This document shows positions 28,807 through 38,231 of a stretch of DNA of 64,000 nt, piece after piece. Made by a program: the position numbers and the translations under genes. Position 1 is the stretch's first letter; each line of letters starts with the position of its first letter. The DNA comes from Filomicrobium sp. (GTDB taxonomy: Bacteria; Pseudomonadota; Alphaproteobacteria; Rhizobiales; Hyphomicrobiaceae): assembly GCA_017792465.1 (NCBI GenBank), contig CP051234.1, positions 2,446,001 to 2,510,000 of the forward strand, given 5' to 3'. The notes under the pieces are model-generated. The model ran no database searches. It saw only the letters and a program-made list of their open reading frames with translations, and was not told where the DNA came from.

Positions 28807-29928
28807 TTAGACGCGCATCGGCATCACGACATAAAGAGCGCCGTCGCCGCTTGCGTCGCGGACCATCGCGGGAGAGCCAGGGTCGGAAAGCATGAAGGTT
28901 GCTTCTTCGCCTTCCAGCTGTCCGGCAATATCCAAGAGATAACGGGCGTTGAAACCGATCTCCAATTCGTCAGCCGCATAATCGACGCCCAGCTCCTCGG
29001 TGGCGCTGCCGCCTTCGGGGTTATTGACCGAGAGCACCAGCTTGCCATCGGAGACCGCCAGTTTCACGGCGCGACCGCGTTCGGATGCGATCGTCGAGAC
29101 GCGGTCGACGGCGCTCATGAACTCGGCGTTGGAGACCTTCATCTCCTTGTCGTTTGCCTGCGGGATGACGCGGGCATAATCGGGGAAGGTTCCGTCGATC
29201 AGCTTCGAAGTTAGCGTCACGGTGCCGATTTCGAAGCGGACCTTGTTTTCGGAGACGCCCACCGTTACCGATCCGCCGGAAGCCTCCAGCAGGCGATGGA
29301 CTTCGTGGACGGTCTTGCGCGGGATGATGACGCCCGGCATGCCGTCGGCACCGTCAGGCAACGGCAGGTCGAACTGCGCCAGGCGGTGGCCATCGGTGGC
29401 GACCGCGCGCAACACGGGATTGTCCGGTGTGCTGTCAGGCGTATGCAGATAGATGCCGTTCAGATAATAGCGGGTCTCTTCGGTCGAGATCGCAAACCGG
29501 GTCTTATCGATCAAGCGCTTCAAGTCGCCGGCACTGATCGCGAAAGAATAGGGAAGTTCGCCAATCGCGATGTCGGGGAAGTCTTCGGCCGCCAGCGTCT
29601 GCAAGGCAAAGCGCGACTGCCCGGCGGTGAGCGTCAGGCGTTCCTTCTCTGCATCGCGGTCGAGTTCGACCTGGGCACCGTCGGGAAGCTTACGGACGAT
29701 ATCGTGGAGAAGATGCGCCGGAACCGTGAGCGACCCAGGAGTCTGGACCGACGCTGGTGCTTCCTCGACGACTTCGCGTTCAAGATCGGTTGCCTTGAAA
29801 GCAAGCGCCGATCCCGTCGCCTTCAACAACACGTTGGAGAGAATAGGGATTGTCGTCCGGCGCTCAACAACGCTGGTGACGTGGCCAAGTGCACGCAGCA
29901 GTTCTCCGCGTTCAATAACTAGCCGCAT
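28807..29928 (-). CDS. dnaN: DNA polymerase III beta subunit (sliding clamp)
   Basis: 373 residues from ATG at 29928 (MRLVIERGELLRALGHV), the universal DnaN start; the ATG at 29943 adds five residues. Three similar clamp domains are visible, with PILSNVLLKA, RYYLNGIYLH and the C-terminal YVVMPMRV, which forms the partner-binding region. Two such subunits encircle DNA and hold polymerase III. It is followed closely by recF. Upstream, a structured spacer separates it from dnaA. Confidence 0.96.
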   Translation of the reverse strand: MRLVIERGELLRALGHVTSVVERRTTIPILSNVLLKATGSALAFKATDLEREVVEEAPASVQTPGSLTVPAHLLHDIVRKLPDGAQVELDRDAEKERLTLTAGQSRFALQTLAAEDFPDIAIGELPYSFAISAGDLKRLIDKTRFAISTEETRYYLNGIYLHTPDSTPDNPVLRAVATDGHRLAQFDLPLPDGADGMPGVIIPRKTVHEVHRLLEASGGSVTVGVSENKVRFEIGTVTLTSKLIDGTFPDYARVIPQANDKEMKVSNAEFMSAVDRVSTIASERGRAVKLAVSDGKLVLSVNNPEGGSATEELGVDYAADELEIGFNARYLLDIAGQLEGEEATFMLSDPGSPAMVRDASGDGALYVVMPMRV

Positions 29929-30225
29929 GGTCGGTCCTCGCAAGTCCCGTTATATGTTCTATCGATCATCGTTCAGTCGCTCTGGCCGGAGCGCATGCTG
30001 CGCTGCTCAGACTTCTGACCACGTCTTACACCTGAAAACATGCATGACGGATCCGGCTTGCATGAGCATGATTCGGTGGAGGCCCAATTGAGCCGATAAG
30101 CTGTAGTTTTTCAAGTGGCTGGCCGGTTGAATGGCATAACTTTGGGAACTCAATGCACCGGTTCGATGATATTTTGGCCAATCGCGCGCCGATTAAGCGC
30201 TGAGCATGCGGTTTATAACAGCCAA

Positions 30226-30394
30226 GGGAGAAGCTCAGGTGAGCCTCTCCCCTGCCGCCGCTGCCGTGACGCTCAGATGCCCTTACGAGCGTCAACGGCA
30301 TTGCACAGGGCGGTTGCCCCCGCTTGACCGCCCAATACTTCTGCAAAATGTAGGTTGGTGGTGCGCATGAGAGGCTGCCCGTGTTCGGACAGCC
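30226..30394 (-). ncRNA. Candidate structured RNA in the dnaA-dnaN spacer
   Basis: Four consecutive hairpins: 30373-30394, 30308-30333 (GGGCGGT/ACCGCCC), 30263-30299 (GCCG-TGACGCTC/GAGCGTCA-CGGC with one bulge) and 30226-30251 (12-base stem). In the first and last hairpins the imperfect pair is G-U when read on the minus strand but a C-A or A-C mismatch on the plus strand, so a minus-strand RNA downstream of dnaA is favoured. It could be the 3' end of the dnaA mRNA, an attenuator before dnaN or a separate sRNA. I recognise no known family. Confidence 0.45.
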
Positions 30395-30424
30395 CATTTT
30401 TGCGACTTGGTCGTGGATTTGATA

Positions 30425-32047
30425 TTAGTGGTTGAGCTGTTTTTTCAATTCTTCCAATTCGTCACGCAGGCGTGGATTTCCATTAAGTTCACCATCGATC
30501 TTGCGGATCGCGTGAAGGACTGTCGTATGATCGCGGTTGCCGAACCGACGGCCGATCTCAGGCAGGGACCGTGCGGTCATCTGCTTCGCCAGATACATTC
30601 CGATCTGACGTGGCCAGACGACGGAGCGATGACGCCGCTGCGAGAGAAGATCGCTTTTCGAGACGCCATAATGACGCGAGATAATGCGAAGGATATCCTC
30701 GATCTTGATGCGGCGTGGCTCGAGGCCCTGCACGAGATCGCGGATGACCGTTTCGGCAACTTCGCGGGTTATCGGAGCACGGACATATTGCCAATTTGCA
30801 AACAGGCGGATGACTGCACCTTCAAGCTCGCGTCCGTTGTCGGTCAGGCGTTCAGACAACAACTCGACGACATCGCGCGACAAGGAGAACGAAGCATCCA
30901 TGAAGCGCTTTTCGGCAACGCGCATTTCGATGACGTTGATGCGCTGTTCGTAGTCGAACGAGCCAAGTTCGGTGACGAGGCCGCGGGTGAGACGCGAACG
31001 CATGCGATCGTTCAGGCGGTCGATCTGGGAAGGTGGACGCGAGGACGCAACGACGAGCTGGCGGCCGCCATCAAGCAGCGTATTGACGATGTGGTCGAAT
31101 TCCGTCTCGGTCTTGGCACCGTGCATAAATTCCAGATCGTCGATCAACAGGATGTCGACCTGACGGAATTTGTCTTTGAATGCCATCGGGTCATCGCCAC
31201 GCATGGCTTCCACGAAGCGATAGCGGAAGCTATCTGCCGTCATGTAGAGCACTTTGGCATCCGGACGGCGGCGGGTCACTTCCCAGGCGGTCGCATGAAG
31301 AAGGTGCGACTTGCCCAGACCTACAGGCGCGTGAATGAAGAGCGGATTGAAGCCGGGGCTGTCGAAGCCGACCGATTCTGCAACCCGTGTGGCTGCCGCA
31401 TGCGCGACCCGGTTCGAAGAGCCGACGACGAAGGTGTCGAAGGTGTAGCGCGGATCAAGCGGCGATCCCTCGAACTCGCCGATGCGAGTCGTCGGAGATG
31501 GCTTGGGAAGCGTCGGGACCGACAGCGAGACAGGCTGGCGGGCGCCCGATGGCTGGCCCATTGCGTGACGGCTGGCCGGAGCGGCTGGTTCATTATTCTG
31601 AACCGGTGCGGCTTCGGGCTGCTGAGCGCGTGCGGCAGGTCGCGGCTGGCGCAACTTCACCACGACTTTCTCAGCGCCTTTGAACTCTGCCTGGCAACAT
31701 TCCAGGAGATCCTGGATGTAGTGCGTCTGGATCCAGTTGCGCAGGAATTTCACAGGCACTGAAACTTCGACGGTGCCAGCTTCGAAACTGTCGAATTCGA
31801 TTGCGTTGAACCAGCTTGTGTAGATGTCGTCGCCAAGACGTTTGCGCAGTAGCGTGCGAACCTTCTGGCCTTCCAGTTTCGCCGGTTGTTTTGCTGGCAG
31901 GTTCTTTGGCTCGACGGCCGCATTGGCGCGGTTGATTTCGAGATTGGTTTCTAGGTTTGTCTCAGGCGCCGAAGTCCGGCTGTTCTTGATGATTTCGGAA
32001 TCGCCCAGCCACGTTGATTGCGTCGAATGTGTCGTATGCATAGCCAT
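30425..32047 (-). CDS. dnaA: Chromosomal replication initiator DnaA
   Basis: 540 residues from ATG at 32047; GTG at 32071 would add eight. Domain I is about 48-125 (VRTLLRKRLGDDIYTSWFNAIEF), domain II a Pro/Ala/Gln-rich linker to about 195. Domain III holds Walker A (PVGLGKSHLLHA), Walker B (ILLIDDLEFM) and the sensor region SSRPPSQIDRLNDRMRSRL. Domain IV carries the DnaA-box helix-turn-helix with GNRDHTTVLHAIRKID. It has 65-70 residues of extra N-terminal and linker sequence compared with E. coli. It initiates replication at oriC. Long spacers lie on both sides. Confidence 0.97.
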   Translation of the reverse strand: MAMHTTHSTQSTWLGDSEIIKNSRTSAPETNLETNLEINRANAAVEPKNLPAKQPAKLEGQKVRTLLRKRLGDDIYTSWFNAIEFDSFEAGTVEVSVPVKFLRNWIQTHYIQDLLECCQAEFKGAEKVVVKLRQPRPAARAQQPEAAPVQNNEPAAPASRHAMGQPSGARQPVSLSVPTLPKPSPTTRIGEFEGSPLDPRYTFDTFVVGSSNRVAHAAATRVAESVGFDSPGFNPLFIHAPVGLGKSHLLHATAWEVTRRRPDAKVLYMTADSFRYRFVEAMRGDDPMAFKDKFRQVDILLIDDLEFMHGAKTETEFDHIVNTLLDGGRQLVVASSRPPSQIDRLNDRMRSRLTRGLVTELGSFDYEQRINVIEMRVAEKRFMDASFSLSRDVVELLSERLTDNGRELEGAVIRLFANWQYVRAPITREVAETVIRDLVQGLEPRRIKIEDILRIISRHYGVSKSDLLSQRRHRSVVWPRQIGMYLAKQMTARSLPEIGRRFGNRDHTTVLHAIRKIDGELNGNPRLRDELEELKKQLNH

Positions 32048-33714
32048 TTTCGATTGCCCCCGCACGGTCAATTTTAAAGTCGAGACAGCGGCCGCCGTGG
32101 TTCGCTCGCGTTTTTTTCGAACGATGAAGCTGGCGGTCCAGTCTTCGAATGTTGATGTTGAGTCTACGCGTGCCTGAAATCTGCTGGCACTTACAGGTCG
32201 GTCCGGTTGCCCAAATTCCGGATCACTCGCAGTCCTGGAGCCGAATTCTCAGCTTCGTGGAGTGCTTGAGGTAACCAACCTTCGACTTCGCGCCGTTCGG
32301 TCGGGGTTTGAAGCCTGCTTGTTCCTGGTCGTGCATCCCGTTCCCGCCAATTTCCGGCGGTTCATTTCGTTGAGATGCTGAGAGGTGCGGCCGTGTCGTC
32401 GGCCTGCCAGTTCTAACAGCTTCAGTGCAGTGTCTACGTCCTCAAACTTGCTCAATCGGTGCAAATCAGATAGCCAAAGCTCACCGATTCGCGTTCGTTC
32501 AATTTCCAGCTTCGAGACGGCAGATTCGCAGCAATGACCTGCGATCGGCGTGGTTGCGAAGATGGTGCTCTGAGACCCCACAAACCCCTCCACAAAGCAA
32601 CACTAATGGCGTTCTGTGCCCTGTAACTTTCGAACCGGCAGAGGTACCGATCCGAACAGAACGCACTCCTCCCTTGCTTGGTGAACGTGATGTCCACCAA
32701 ACCCTCACACTTCAAACTCGCATATGTTTGACAATCCATCCTGGGGGAGAAAGGATCACCCCGGATCTGGAACACGTCTGACAGAAAAAACGCGCGGGCG
32801 ACTGCCCAACTACTCTTGGATTTACCCGCTTGTGCAGAGCGGTTGTCCACCGCGTCTGGAGAAGGGTTAATAACTGGTTATTGGTCGGGGGGCAACCCAT
32901 CGAAGTGCGCGAGAAGCAAGGTCCGGCCGAGCACAAAATTGAAAATCAGCACCCCTCTTGAACGATGCTCCGAAGGTGAAAAAAGCTGTTGAATCCACAG
33001 GGCTTGGCAGCGTTTTGAACAGGCCGAGAAATAGCCTTTCCATGTGAAATCGAGAAAGACCTGTGCCGGAGTGAAAAACACTTGGCCGGCGTTTTTTAGG
33101 GGGTGAGTCTCAAGCTTCGCGTAAGACTCTTCTGGTTCGCGCAACGCGTTGGAATCCAATGTGAAGTGATGCTCGAAATTCGGTGCGAAAACGGGTGTGG
33201 CTGAGGTCGAAAAGTTGCGATTTGGCCACGACAGTGTGTGCGGCTAAAAAAAATTTGAAAGCTCGCAAATTCGCAAAATTTTCTCATTTTCCGCGCCGCA
33301 ACGCGGACCAAATTTTACGCTCTGCCAGAGACCTTTTTATAGACTCTAAACATTTGGCCGTATGAGATGCCGATCGTCAGATAGCGTGCTGTTAGGCGTG
33401 CATTGAGTCGCAGGCGATGCGACAAAAAGTTGAACCACAAAGCAAAGAAGTTCGCCGCTCTCGTTCTACATTCTGACCGTGTGAATCTTTCGTCTATGGG
33501 GCTTCTAATCGCTGAACGCTCAACGTCGTTGAAGGTTGCATTGATCGCGTATTTTTTTGCCCCGTGTCTGGCACCGGAGCTTCGCAGGCTGTGTGTGTAT
33601 TCAGGCGGGCGATTGAATAAGACGCGAAGAAAAGCTTGAGGCCGCCTTCTGCCGCACGATGACGATACGCTTGCATGCAGCTGCGCGTCCGCTCACATGA
33701 CGCGCAAAACAAAA
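32048..33714. other. Long gene-free dnaA-rpsT spacer, candidate origin or regulatory region
   Basis: About 1.8 kb lies between dnaA and rpsT with no credible gene; the frames at 32249-32593 (-) and 33403-33639 (+) lack family resemblance. Ten GANTC sites occur in it, seven of them between 32991 and 33487. An A/T-rich stretch lies at 33240-33350. Weak DnaA-box-like words (TTGTCCACC at 32842, GAATCCACA at 32991) occur, but no perfect TTATNCACA. The content suits a cell-cycle-controlled dnaA promoter region or an origin, but Rhizobiales origins usually lie near hemE, so this stays open. Confidence 0.4.
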
Positions 33715-33744
33715 GACCGTCCGAAGCCAATGCTTCAGGCGGTC
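33715..33744 (-). terminator. rpsT terminator
   Basis: A 13-position stem (GACCG...GCTTC arms, one mismatch) with a four-base loop, followed on the minus strand by TTTTGTTTTG. It lies 90 bases past the rpsT stop and has T-tracts on both sides, so it may act in both directions. Confidence 0.88.
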
Positions 33745-33834
33745 TTTTCATATTCGGTCATACCTGGGATGCGTCGGCACCCTATTCGGGACCACGCGCT
33801 CGTCGCTCAGGTATCGAGAACCTCAAAATAGATC

Positions 33835-34101
33835 TCAGGCGCTCATCGCTTTGACGCGACGGGTCAGGCGCGAGATTTTGCGCGACGCCGTGTTGTCGTG
33901 GATGATGCCGCGCTGAGCGGTGCGAGCAATCAGAGGCTCAGCCAATTTCAGAGCTGCGAGAGCCTGATCCTGATCGCCAGCAGCGATTGCTTCTTCGACG
34001 CGGCGGACTTCACCGCGCATGCGGGTGCGGTGGTTCTTGTTGACCGCAGTTTGCTTCTCGATCTTGCGAACGGCTTTCTTAGCCGATTTCGTATTCGCCA
34101 T
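33835..34101 (-). CDS. rpsT: 30S ribosomal protein S20
   Basis: 88 residues, the standard length. [29 protein letters not shown] is the S20 N-terminus and the C-terminal part ends [20 protein letters not shown]. It is a basic primary binder of 16S rRNA. It has its own promoter, a leader hairpin and a terminator. The neighbour dnaA is on the same strand 1.8 kb downstream, a linkage seen in many alphaproteobacteria. Confidence 0.97.
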   Translation of the reverse strand: MANTKSAKKAVRKIEKQTAVNKNHRTRMRGEVRRVEEAIAAGDQDQALAALKLAEPLIARTAQRGIIHDNTASRKISRLTRRVKAMSA

Positions 34102-34217
34102 CCGTTGGGCTTCCTTGTAATCCGACTTAGCAGCTGATTTGAACTGCCGAGGCTTGAACCTTCGCCTCGAAACCCCGGACCATCCGGTGCCGGACGGGGG
34201 AGGCGCAAAAACAAATG

Positions 34218-34241
34218 CCGCCCGACCTTCAGGCCGAGCGG
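34218..34241 (-). promoter_or_regulatory. Leader hairpin of rpsT
   Basis: Ten-base stem CCGCTCGGCC/GGTCGGGCGG closed by a TGAA tetraloop, followed on the minus strand by CATTTGTTTTTG. It begins only a few bases after the predicted transcription start and could act as an attenuator or an S20 autoregulatory site. Confidence 0.5.
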
Positions 34242-34254
34242 ATCAAGATCAGTC

Positions 34255-34283
34255 CTTATAATCGGCGGTTCTGCTCAGGTCAA
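34255..34283 (-). promoter_or_regulatory. sigma-70-type promoter of rpsT
   Basis: On the minus strand TTGACC (34283-34278), a 17-base spacer and TATAAG (34260-34255). This is a near-consensus vegetative promoter, giving an rpsT leader of about 145 bases. Confidence 0.75.
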
Positions 34284-34383
34284 CGGCTGAAAGGCGTTTC
34301 TAGCCCGCCTGAAAGAATGGCGTTGACGGCGCGCCAGCGTCTGAATACCCCCGTGGTCCAAGAAGCATGCCGGATCCCGCCTG

Positions 34384-35766
34384 ATGTTGTTTCAAAGCCA
34401 AGCGTTTTTGCTGGGATTTTTCCCGGCAGTGCTGCTCGTCTGGTACGGCCTGGCGCGCCTCAACGTGCCGGTCTGCCGCGAATGGGGCCTCGTGGCCCTG
34501 TCGATTACGTTTTACGGGTGGTGGGACATCCGTTTCGTGCCGCTGCTTGTCTGTCAGACGGTCATTTCCTGGGTGATTGCGGAAATGTACATCCGGTCCG
34601 GGCGGACGGCGGGATGGTTAATCTGGGCCGGGATCACGCTAAATCTGCTCATTTTGGGGTTCTTCAAGTATGCGGTGTTCTTTGCTGAAAATGTCGCAGC
34701 GCTTGGGGGCTGGCAGCTGGGGCCATTCTCAATCGTCCTGCCGATCGGGATTAGCTTCTTCACCTTCGAGATCATTTCCTATCTGGCAGATCTGCGCTGG
34801 CATGGGGCCCCGCGCTATCCCTTGCGCCGCTTCCTCCTCTTCGTCTCGCTCTTTCCAAGGCTGATCGCCGGACCGATCGTCCGGCACCATGAGATCATCC
34901 CGCAATTCGACCTCGACCCCTTGCGCGAAGGATTGGCGCGACGCTTTTCGGTCGGCGCGGGGCTCTTCACGATCGGTCTCGTCAAGAAGGTCTTTCTTGC
35001 CGATCAACTCGCACCCATTGCCGACCGCATCTTTGAGGCCGCAACCAAGGGGACACCGCAGTTCGGCGAGGCCTGGACAGGCGCACTGGCCTTCACATTC
35101 CAGCTCTTTCTCGATTTCTCGGCCTATTCGGAGATGGCGTTGGGGATCGGGCTGATGCTGGGTCTGGCCCTGCCTGAGAACTTCAACGCGCCTTACGCGG
35201 CTGTCGATTTACGCGACTTCTGGCGGCGCTGGCACATGACGTTGTCGCGCTTCTTACGCGACTACGTCTATATCCCTCTGGGCGGCAGCCGAAACGGACC
35301 GTTCGTGTTCGTCTTCGCGACGATTTATACGATGGGCCTGTGCGGGCTTTGGCATGGCGCCGGCTGGACGTTTGTCGCGTGGGGGCTCATGCACGGTGTG
35401 GGACTTTTGATCTGCCGCGCCTGGAGCGAACGCGGTGTGCCGTTGCCGTTCGCCCTTTCCTGGGCGATCACCATGCTTTTTGTGATCGCCGGCTGGGTGT
35501 TGTTCCGCGCACCCGATTTTCAGACGGCCTGGGTCATGCTGTCGGCAATGGTGGGTGGCAACGGCTTTGGCGGCGGTGCGCGTGATCTATGGCTGCTGGC
35601 TGCTGCAGCGGCGGTCTCCACATTCGGACCGACGAGCTACGATCTCGTCGTGCGGCGCATGCCGGCAAGCCCAGCGCTCGGTGCTGTGACGGCTTTACTT
35701 GCGCTTATTGTGCTCCTCGAGGTCGGCAAGGGCCAACCGCAGTCGTTTATCTACTTTCAATTCTAG
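34384..35766 (+). CDS. MBOAT-family O-acyltransferase (AlgI-like)
   Basis: 460 residues, about 10-12 membrane helices. The family signatures are DLRDFWRRWHMTLSRFLRDYVYIPLGGSR (read in two parts, about 278-306) and the active-site His in GLCGLWHGAGWTFVAWGLMHG (about 320-340). AlgI/DltB-type MBOATs add acetyl or other acyl groups to exported polysaccharide. No AlgJ/AlgX-like partner is encoded beside it, so the target polymer is unknown. It interrupts the usual rpsT to enoyl-CoA hydratase order. Confidence 0.9.
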   Translation: MLFQSQAFLLGFFPAVLLVWYGLARLNVPVCREWGLVALSITFYGWWDIRFVPLLVCQTVISWVIAEMYIRSGRTAGWLIWAGITLNLLILGFFKYAVFFAENVAALGGWQLGPFSIVLPIGISFFTFEIISYLADLRWHGAPRYPLRRFLLFVSLFPRLIAGPIVRHHEIIPQFDLDPLREGLARRFSVGAGLFTIGLVKKVFLADQLAPIADRIFEAATKGTPQFGEAWTGALAFTFQLFLDFSAYSEMALGIGLMLGLALPENFNAPYAAVDLRDFWRRWHMTLSRFLRDYVYIPLGGSRNGPFVFVFATIYTMGLCGLWHGAGWTFVAWGLMHGVGLLICRAWSERGVPLPFALSWAITMLFVIAGWVLFRAPDFQTAWVMLSAMVGGNGFGGGARDLWLLAAAAAVSTFGPTSYDLVVRRMPASPALGAVTALLALIVLLEVGKGQPQSFIYFQF

Positions 35767-35952
35767 AGGCCATTTTGTGTGGATTTGAACAGTGTCCAAT
35801 TAAATTGCATATCGAATCTGGCAGACTGACCATGTTAAAGGGTTGTGAACGCGCTACGACTTAAGAATGAGATTTGGGGCAAATCCGGTTGGGTTTGTGA
35901 ACCCGTCGCCTTTTGCACACTGGGCGTCTTACCGAACAGGGATAAGGAAAAG

Positions 35953-36567
35953 ATGGCTTCTCTCGCAATTTGGATGATTACCCTGAGCGTCAGCCTGGCT
36001 GCGATTATTCTCAGCGCAGCAGCTGGGCAGCCGACAGTCCATACATTCTTCGCGGCCTTGATCGCGCTGGCCATCGCTGGCATGGCGGTCACGGAAAACC
36101 GGCAGCAGCGCAAGGCTGGTCTCAGTGAAAACGTCGTTTCGGCATCGACAGCTCGGCATATGGGCCTGGTTTGGATCTGGGGTGCGCTCAGCCTCTTCGT
36201 CACCTACTTCTTCATCCTTGCGTGGAAGGAATGGCTCGTCTTTACCGGCGCTTTTGCGGCCGTTGGCATTCTTTGCCTGCTGTTTGCGGCCGCTCTCGAT
36301 AACGATGAGCAGAAGGGCCGCAAGGATAAGACGATGCTGTCGCTGGCCCGCTATCTGTCGATTGGACAAATCATCGGCATGGTTCTGGCGATGGTCGGTC
36401 TTGTCATCGACGGCAAGTTCCCGGTGACGGTCAAAGCCAACCCCGGCTGGCAGGATTGGGCCGCCAACAACATCTTCTTCTTCGGCGCAATGGCAATCGC
36501 CATCATCACGGCGAATGCTCTTTGGGCCAAACCTCAAAACGGCAAGGTCGGCGAACAAAGTGCCTGA
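35953..36567 (+). CDS. Six-helix membrane protein, paralogue A
   Basis: 204 residues from ATG at 35953, with AAGGAAA upstream; the frame is open from 35845 but the extra part is unlikely. About six hydrophobic helices. ARHMGLVWIWGALSLFVTYF, then a middle polar loop (DNDEQKGRKDKT), and NPGWQDWAANNIFFFGAMA near the end. The next gene encodes a related protein with the same pattern. I recognise no family of known function. Confidence 0.75.
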   Translation: MASLAIWMITLSVSLAAIILSAAAGQPTVHTFFAALIALAIAGMAVTENRQQRKAGLSENVVSASTARHMGLVWIWGALSLFVTYFFILAWKEWLVFTGAFAAVGILCLLFAAALDNDEQKGRKDKTMLSLARYLSIGQIIGMVLAMVGLVIDGKFPVTVKANPGWQDWAANNIFFFGAMAIAIITANALWAKPQNGKVGEQSA

Positions 36568-36680
36568 GGTTTTGTTGCTTTCGCGCGCCTGACGCGGTAG
36601 CCGAATATTCCGATTGAGCGAAGGGCGGACCCATGCGGCTCCGTCCTTTGTTGTTTTAGGGCTTATCCGTTCGGGGGCAC

Positions 36681-37310
36681 ATGTCGATCACATCCCGATT
36701 CAAGGTCTTACTGGTCTTTCTTGCGCTGACGAGTGCGATGATGGTGATTGCTGCGGCCTTGGGGGCGAAGTTCACGAGCCTTGCGGCGGCGCTCAGCTTT
36801 TCGTTCATTGCGGCCAACACCGTCTTGGCGCTGAACCAGCCCGTCTTCGGTGACCCCGGCGGGGCGGTGCAGAATGACAGGGAGGTTTTTCTCAAGGCCT
36901 CACGCATCAATGCGCGGCTGATGGCGTGCATCTACGGCTGGGGCGCGCTGACCATCTTCGCGATCTATGGCCTCACGCAATTGTGGTGGTTTCACAGCTG
37001 GCAATATGCCTCTGCGATGGGGCTCATTGCGGTGGCTTTGCTTGGCTTCACGCATCTCCTCGGCGATCCCGACAGCCAGTTCCGTTCGCCGATCGCGCTT
37101 GACGCCATGGCTTTTCTGGCGATGGTGCAAGCGGCCGCAGCAGCCTTGGGGATGGGTTTCCTGATTGGATCCGGCAAGCTGTCGAGCATCAAGCCTGATT
37201 GGCCCGCCAACCACGTGTTTGTGGGCGGCGGCATGGCCATCATCGTCGCGTCGGTCGTCGCTGCAATTACGCACCTTCGATTGAAGCGCGCCGCGGACGA
37301 ATTGGATTAG
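36681..37310 (+). CDS. Six-helix membrane protein, paralogue B
   Basis: 209 residues with about six membrane helices. It shares with the preceding protein the ARLMACIYGWGALTIFAIY block, the position of the central polar loop and KPDWPANHVFVGGGMAIIVAS near the end, so the two arose by tandem duplication and have since diverged strongly. The 113-base spacer suggests co-transcription. Function unknown; possibly they form a heteromeric membrane complex. Confidence 0.75.
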   Translation: MSITSRFKVLLVFLALTSAMMVIAAALGAKFTSLAAALSFSFIAANTVLALNQPVFGDPGGAVQNDREVFLKASRINARLMACIYGWGALTIFAIYGLTQLWWFHSWQYASAMGLIAVALLGFTHLLGDPDSQFRSPIALDAMAFLAMVQAAAAALGMGFLIGSGKLSSIKPDWPANHVFVGGGMAIIVASVVAAITHLRLKRAADELD

Positions 37311-37383
37311 TTATTTCGTCTGTTGTCACGGGAGATGACGCGCAGCACCGCTTGAACTTAGGCAGACCGTGGTGCGCCTCACA

Positions 37384-38157
37384 TCAGCGATGCTTGAAGT
37401 CAGGCTTGCGCTTTTCGGTAAAGGCCTGCATGCCCTCTTTCTGGTCCTCGGTGGCGAACATCGAATGGAAGACGCGGCGTTCGAACAGCAGGCCTTCGGA
37501 GAGCGGCGTTTCGTAAGCGCGGTTGATCGTTTCCTTGGTCATCATCGTTGCGGGCAATGACATCGAAGCGATCTTGCCTGCGACCTTACCAGCTTCTGCG
37601 ATCAGGTCTGCTGCCGGGACGATACGCGCGACGAGGCCTGCACGTTCGGCCTCTTCGGCGTCCATCATGCGGCCGGTGAGGCAGAGCTCCATGGCCTTGG
37701 CTTTTCCGACGGCGCGGATCAAGCGCTGAGTGCCGCCGATCCCCGGCATGATGCCGAGCGTGATTTCAGGCTGGCCGAACTTGGCGCTATCCGCGGCGAT
37801 GATGATGTCGCACTGCATGGCAAGTTCGCAGCCACCGCCGAGGCAATACCCGGCAACCGCTGCAATCGTCGGCTTGCGGCAATGAGCGGCGATATCCCAA
37901 GCGGCAGCGAAGTCTTCGGCGTAGACTTCCATATAGCTTTTGGGCGCCATCTCCTTGATGTCGGCGCCGGCGGCGAAGGCTTTTTCTGAGCCCGTAATGA
38001 GAATGGCACCGATACCGTCATCAGCTTCGAATTTGGCCAGCGCATCGGAGAGGTCTGCGATCAACTGACTGTTCAAGGCGTTGAGCGCCTTTGGCCGATT
38101 AAGGGTGATCTGACCGACGCGACCGTCGGTTTCGACGATGATCGTTTCGTAGCTCAT
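37384..38157 (-). CDS. Enoyl-CoA hydratase/isomerase
   Basis: 257 residues, the usual crotonase length. The oxyanion-hole segments are [12 protein letters not shown] and [18 protein letters not shown]. The two catalytic glutamates are in GGGCELAM (Glu about 115) and [12 protein letters not shown] (Glu about 135), as in true hydratases. It hydrates trans-2-enoyl-CoA in fatty-acid or amino-acid breakdown. Its place beside mutM is conserved in Rhizobiales. Confidence 0.93.
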   Translation of the reverse strand: MSYETIIVETDGRVGQITLNRPKALNALNSQLIADLSDALAKFEADDGIGAILITGSEKAFAAGADIKEMAPKSYMEVYAEDFAAAWDIAAHCRKPTIAAVAGYCLGGGCELAMQCDIIIAADSAKFGQPEITLGIMPGIGGTQRLIRAVGKAKAMELCLTGRMMDAEEAERAGLVARIVPAADLIAEAGKVAGKIASMSLPATMMTKETINRAYETPLSEGLLFERRVFHSMFATEDQKEGMQAFTEKRKPDFKHR

Positions 38158-38231
38158 CAGTTTCTTCTCCTATGCGTGCGGCCAAGGTCGTCTTCAGCTT
38201 TCGAGTCCCCGCACCAGCCAAGTGCATTCGT

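Noticed and set aside
30407..31762. 451-codon open frame opposite dnaA
   Set aside because: Antisense shadow of dnaA; no ribosome-binding site and no recognisable domain.
32249..32593. 114-codon minus-strand frame in the dnaA-rpsT spacer
   Set aside because: No family resemblance and no ribosome-binding site; the region looks regulatory.
33403..33639. 78-codon plus-strand frame near rpsT
   Set aside because: Low-quality composition, no ribosome-binding site; it runs towards the rpsT terminator.
32048..33834. Perfect DnaA boxes marking oriC
   Set aside because: I searched this spacer by eye for TTATNCACA on both strands and found only partial matches, so the origin call stays unproven.
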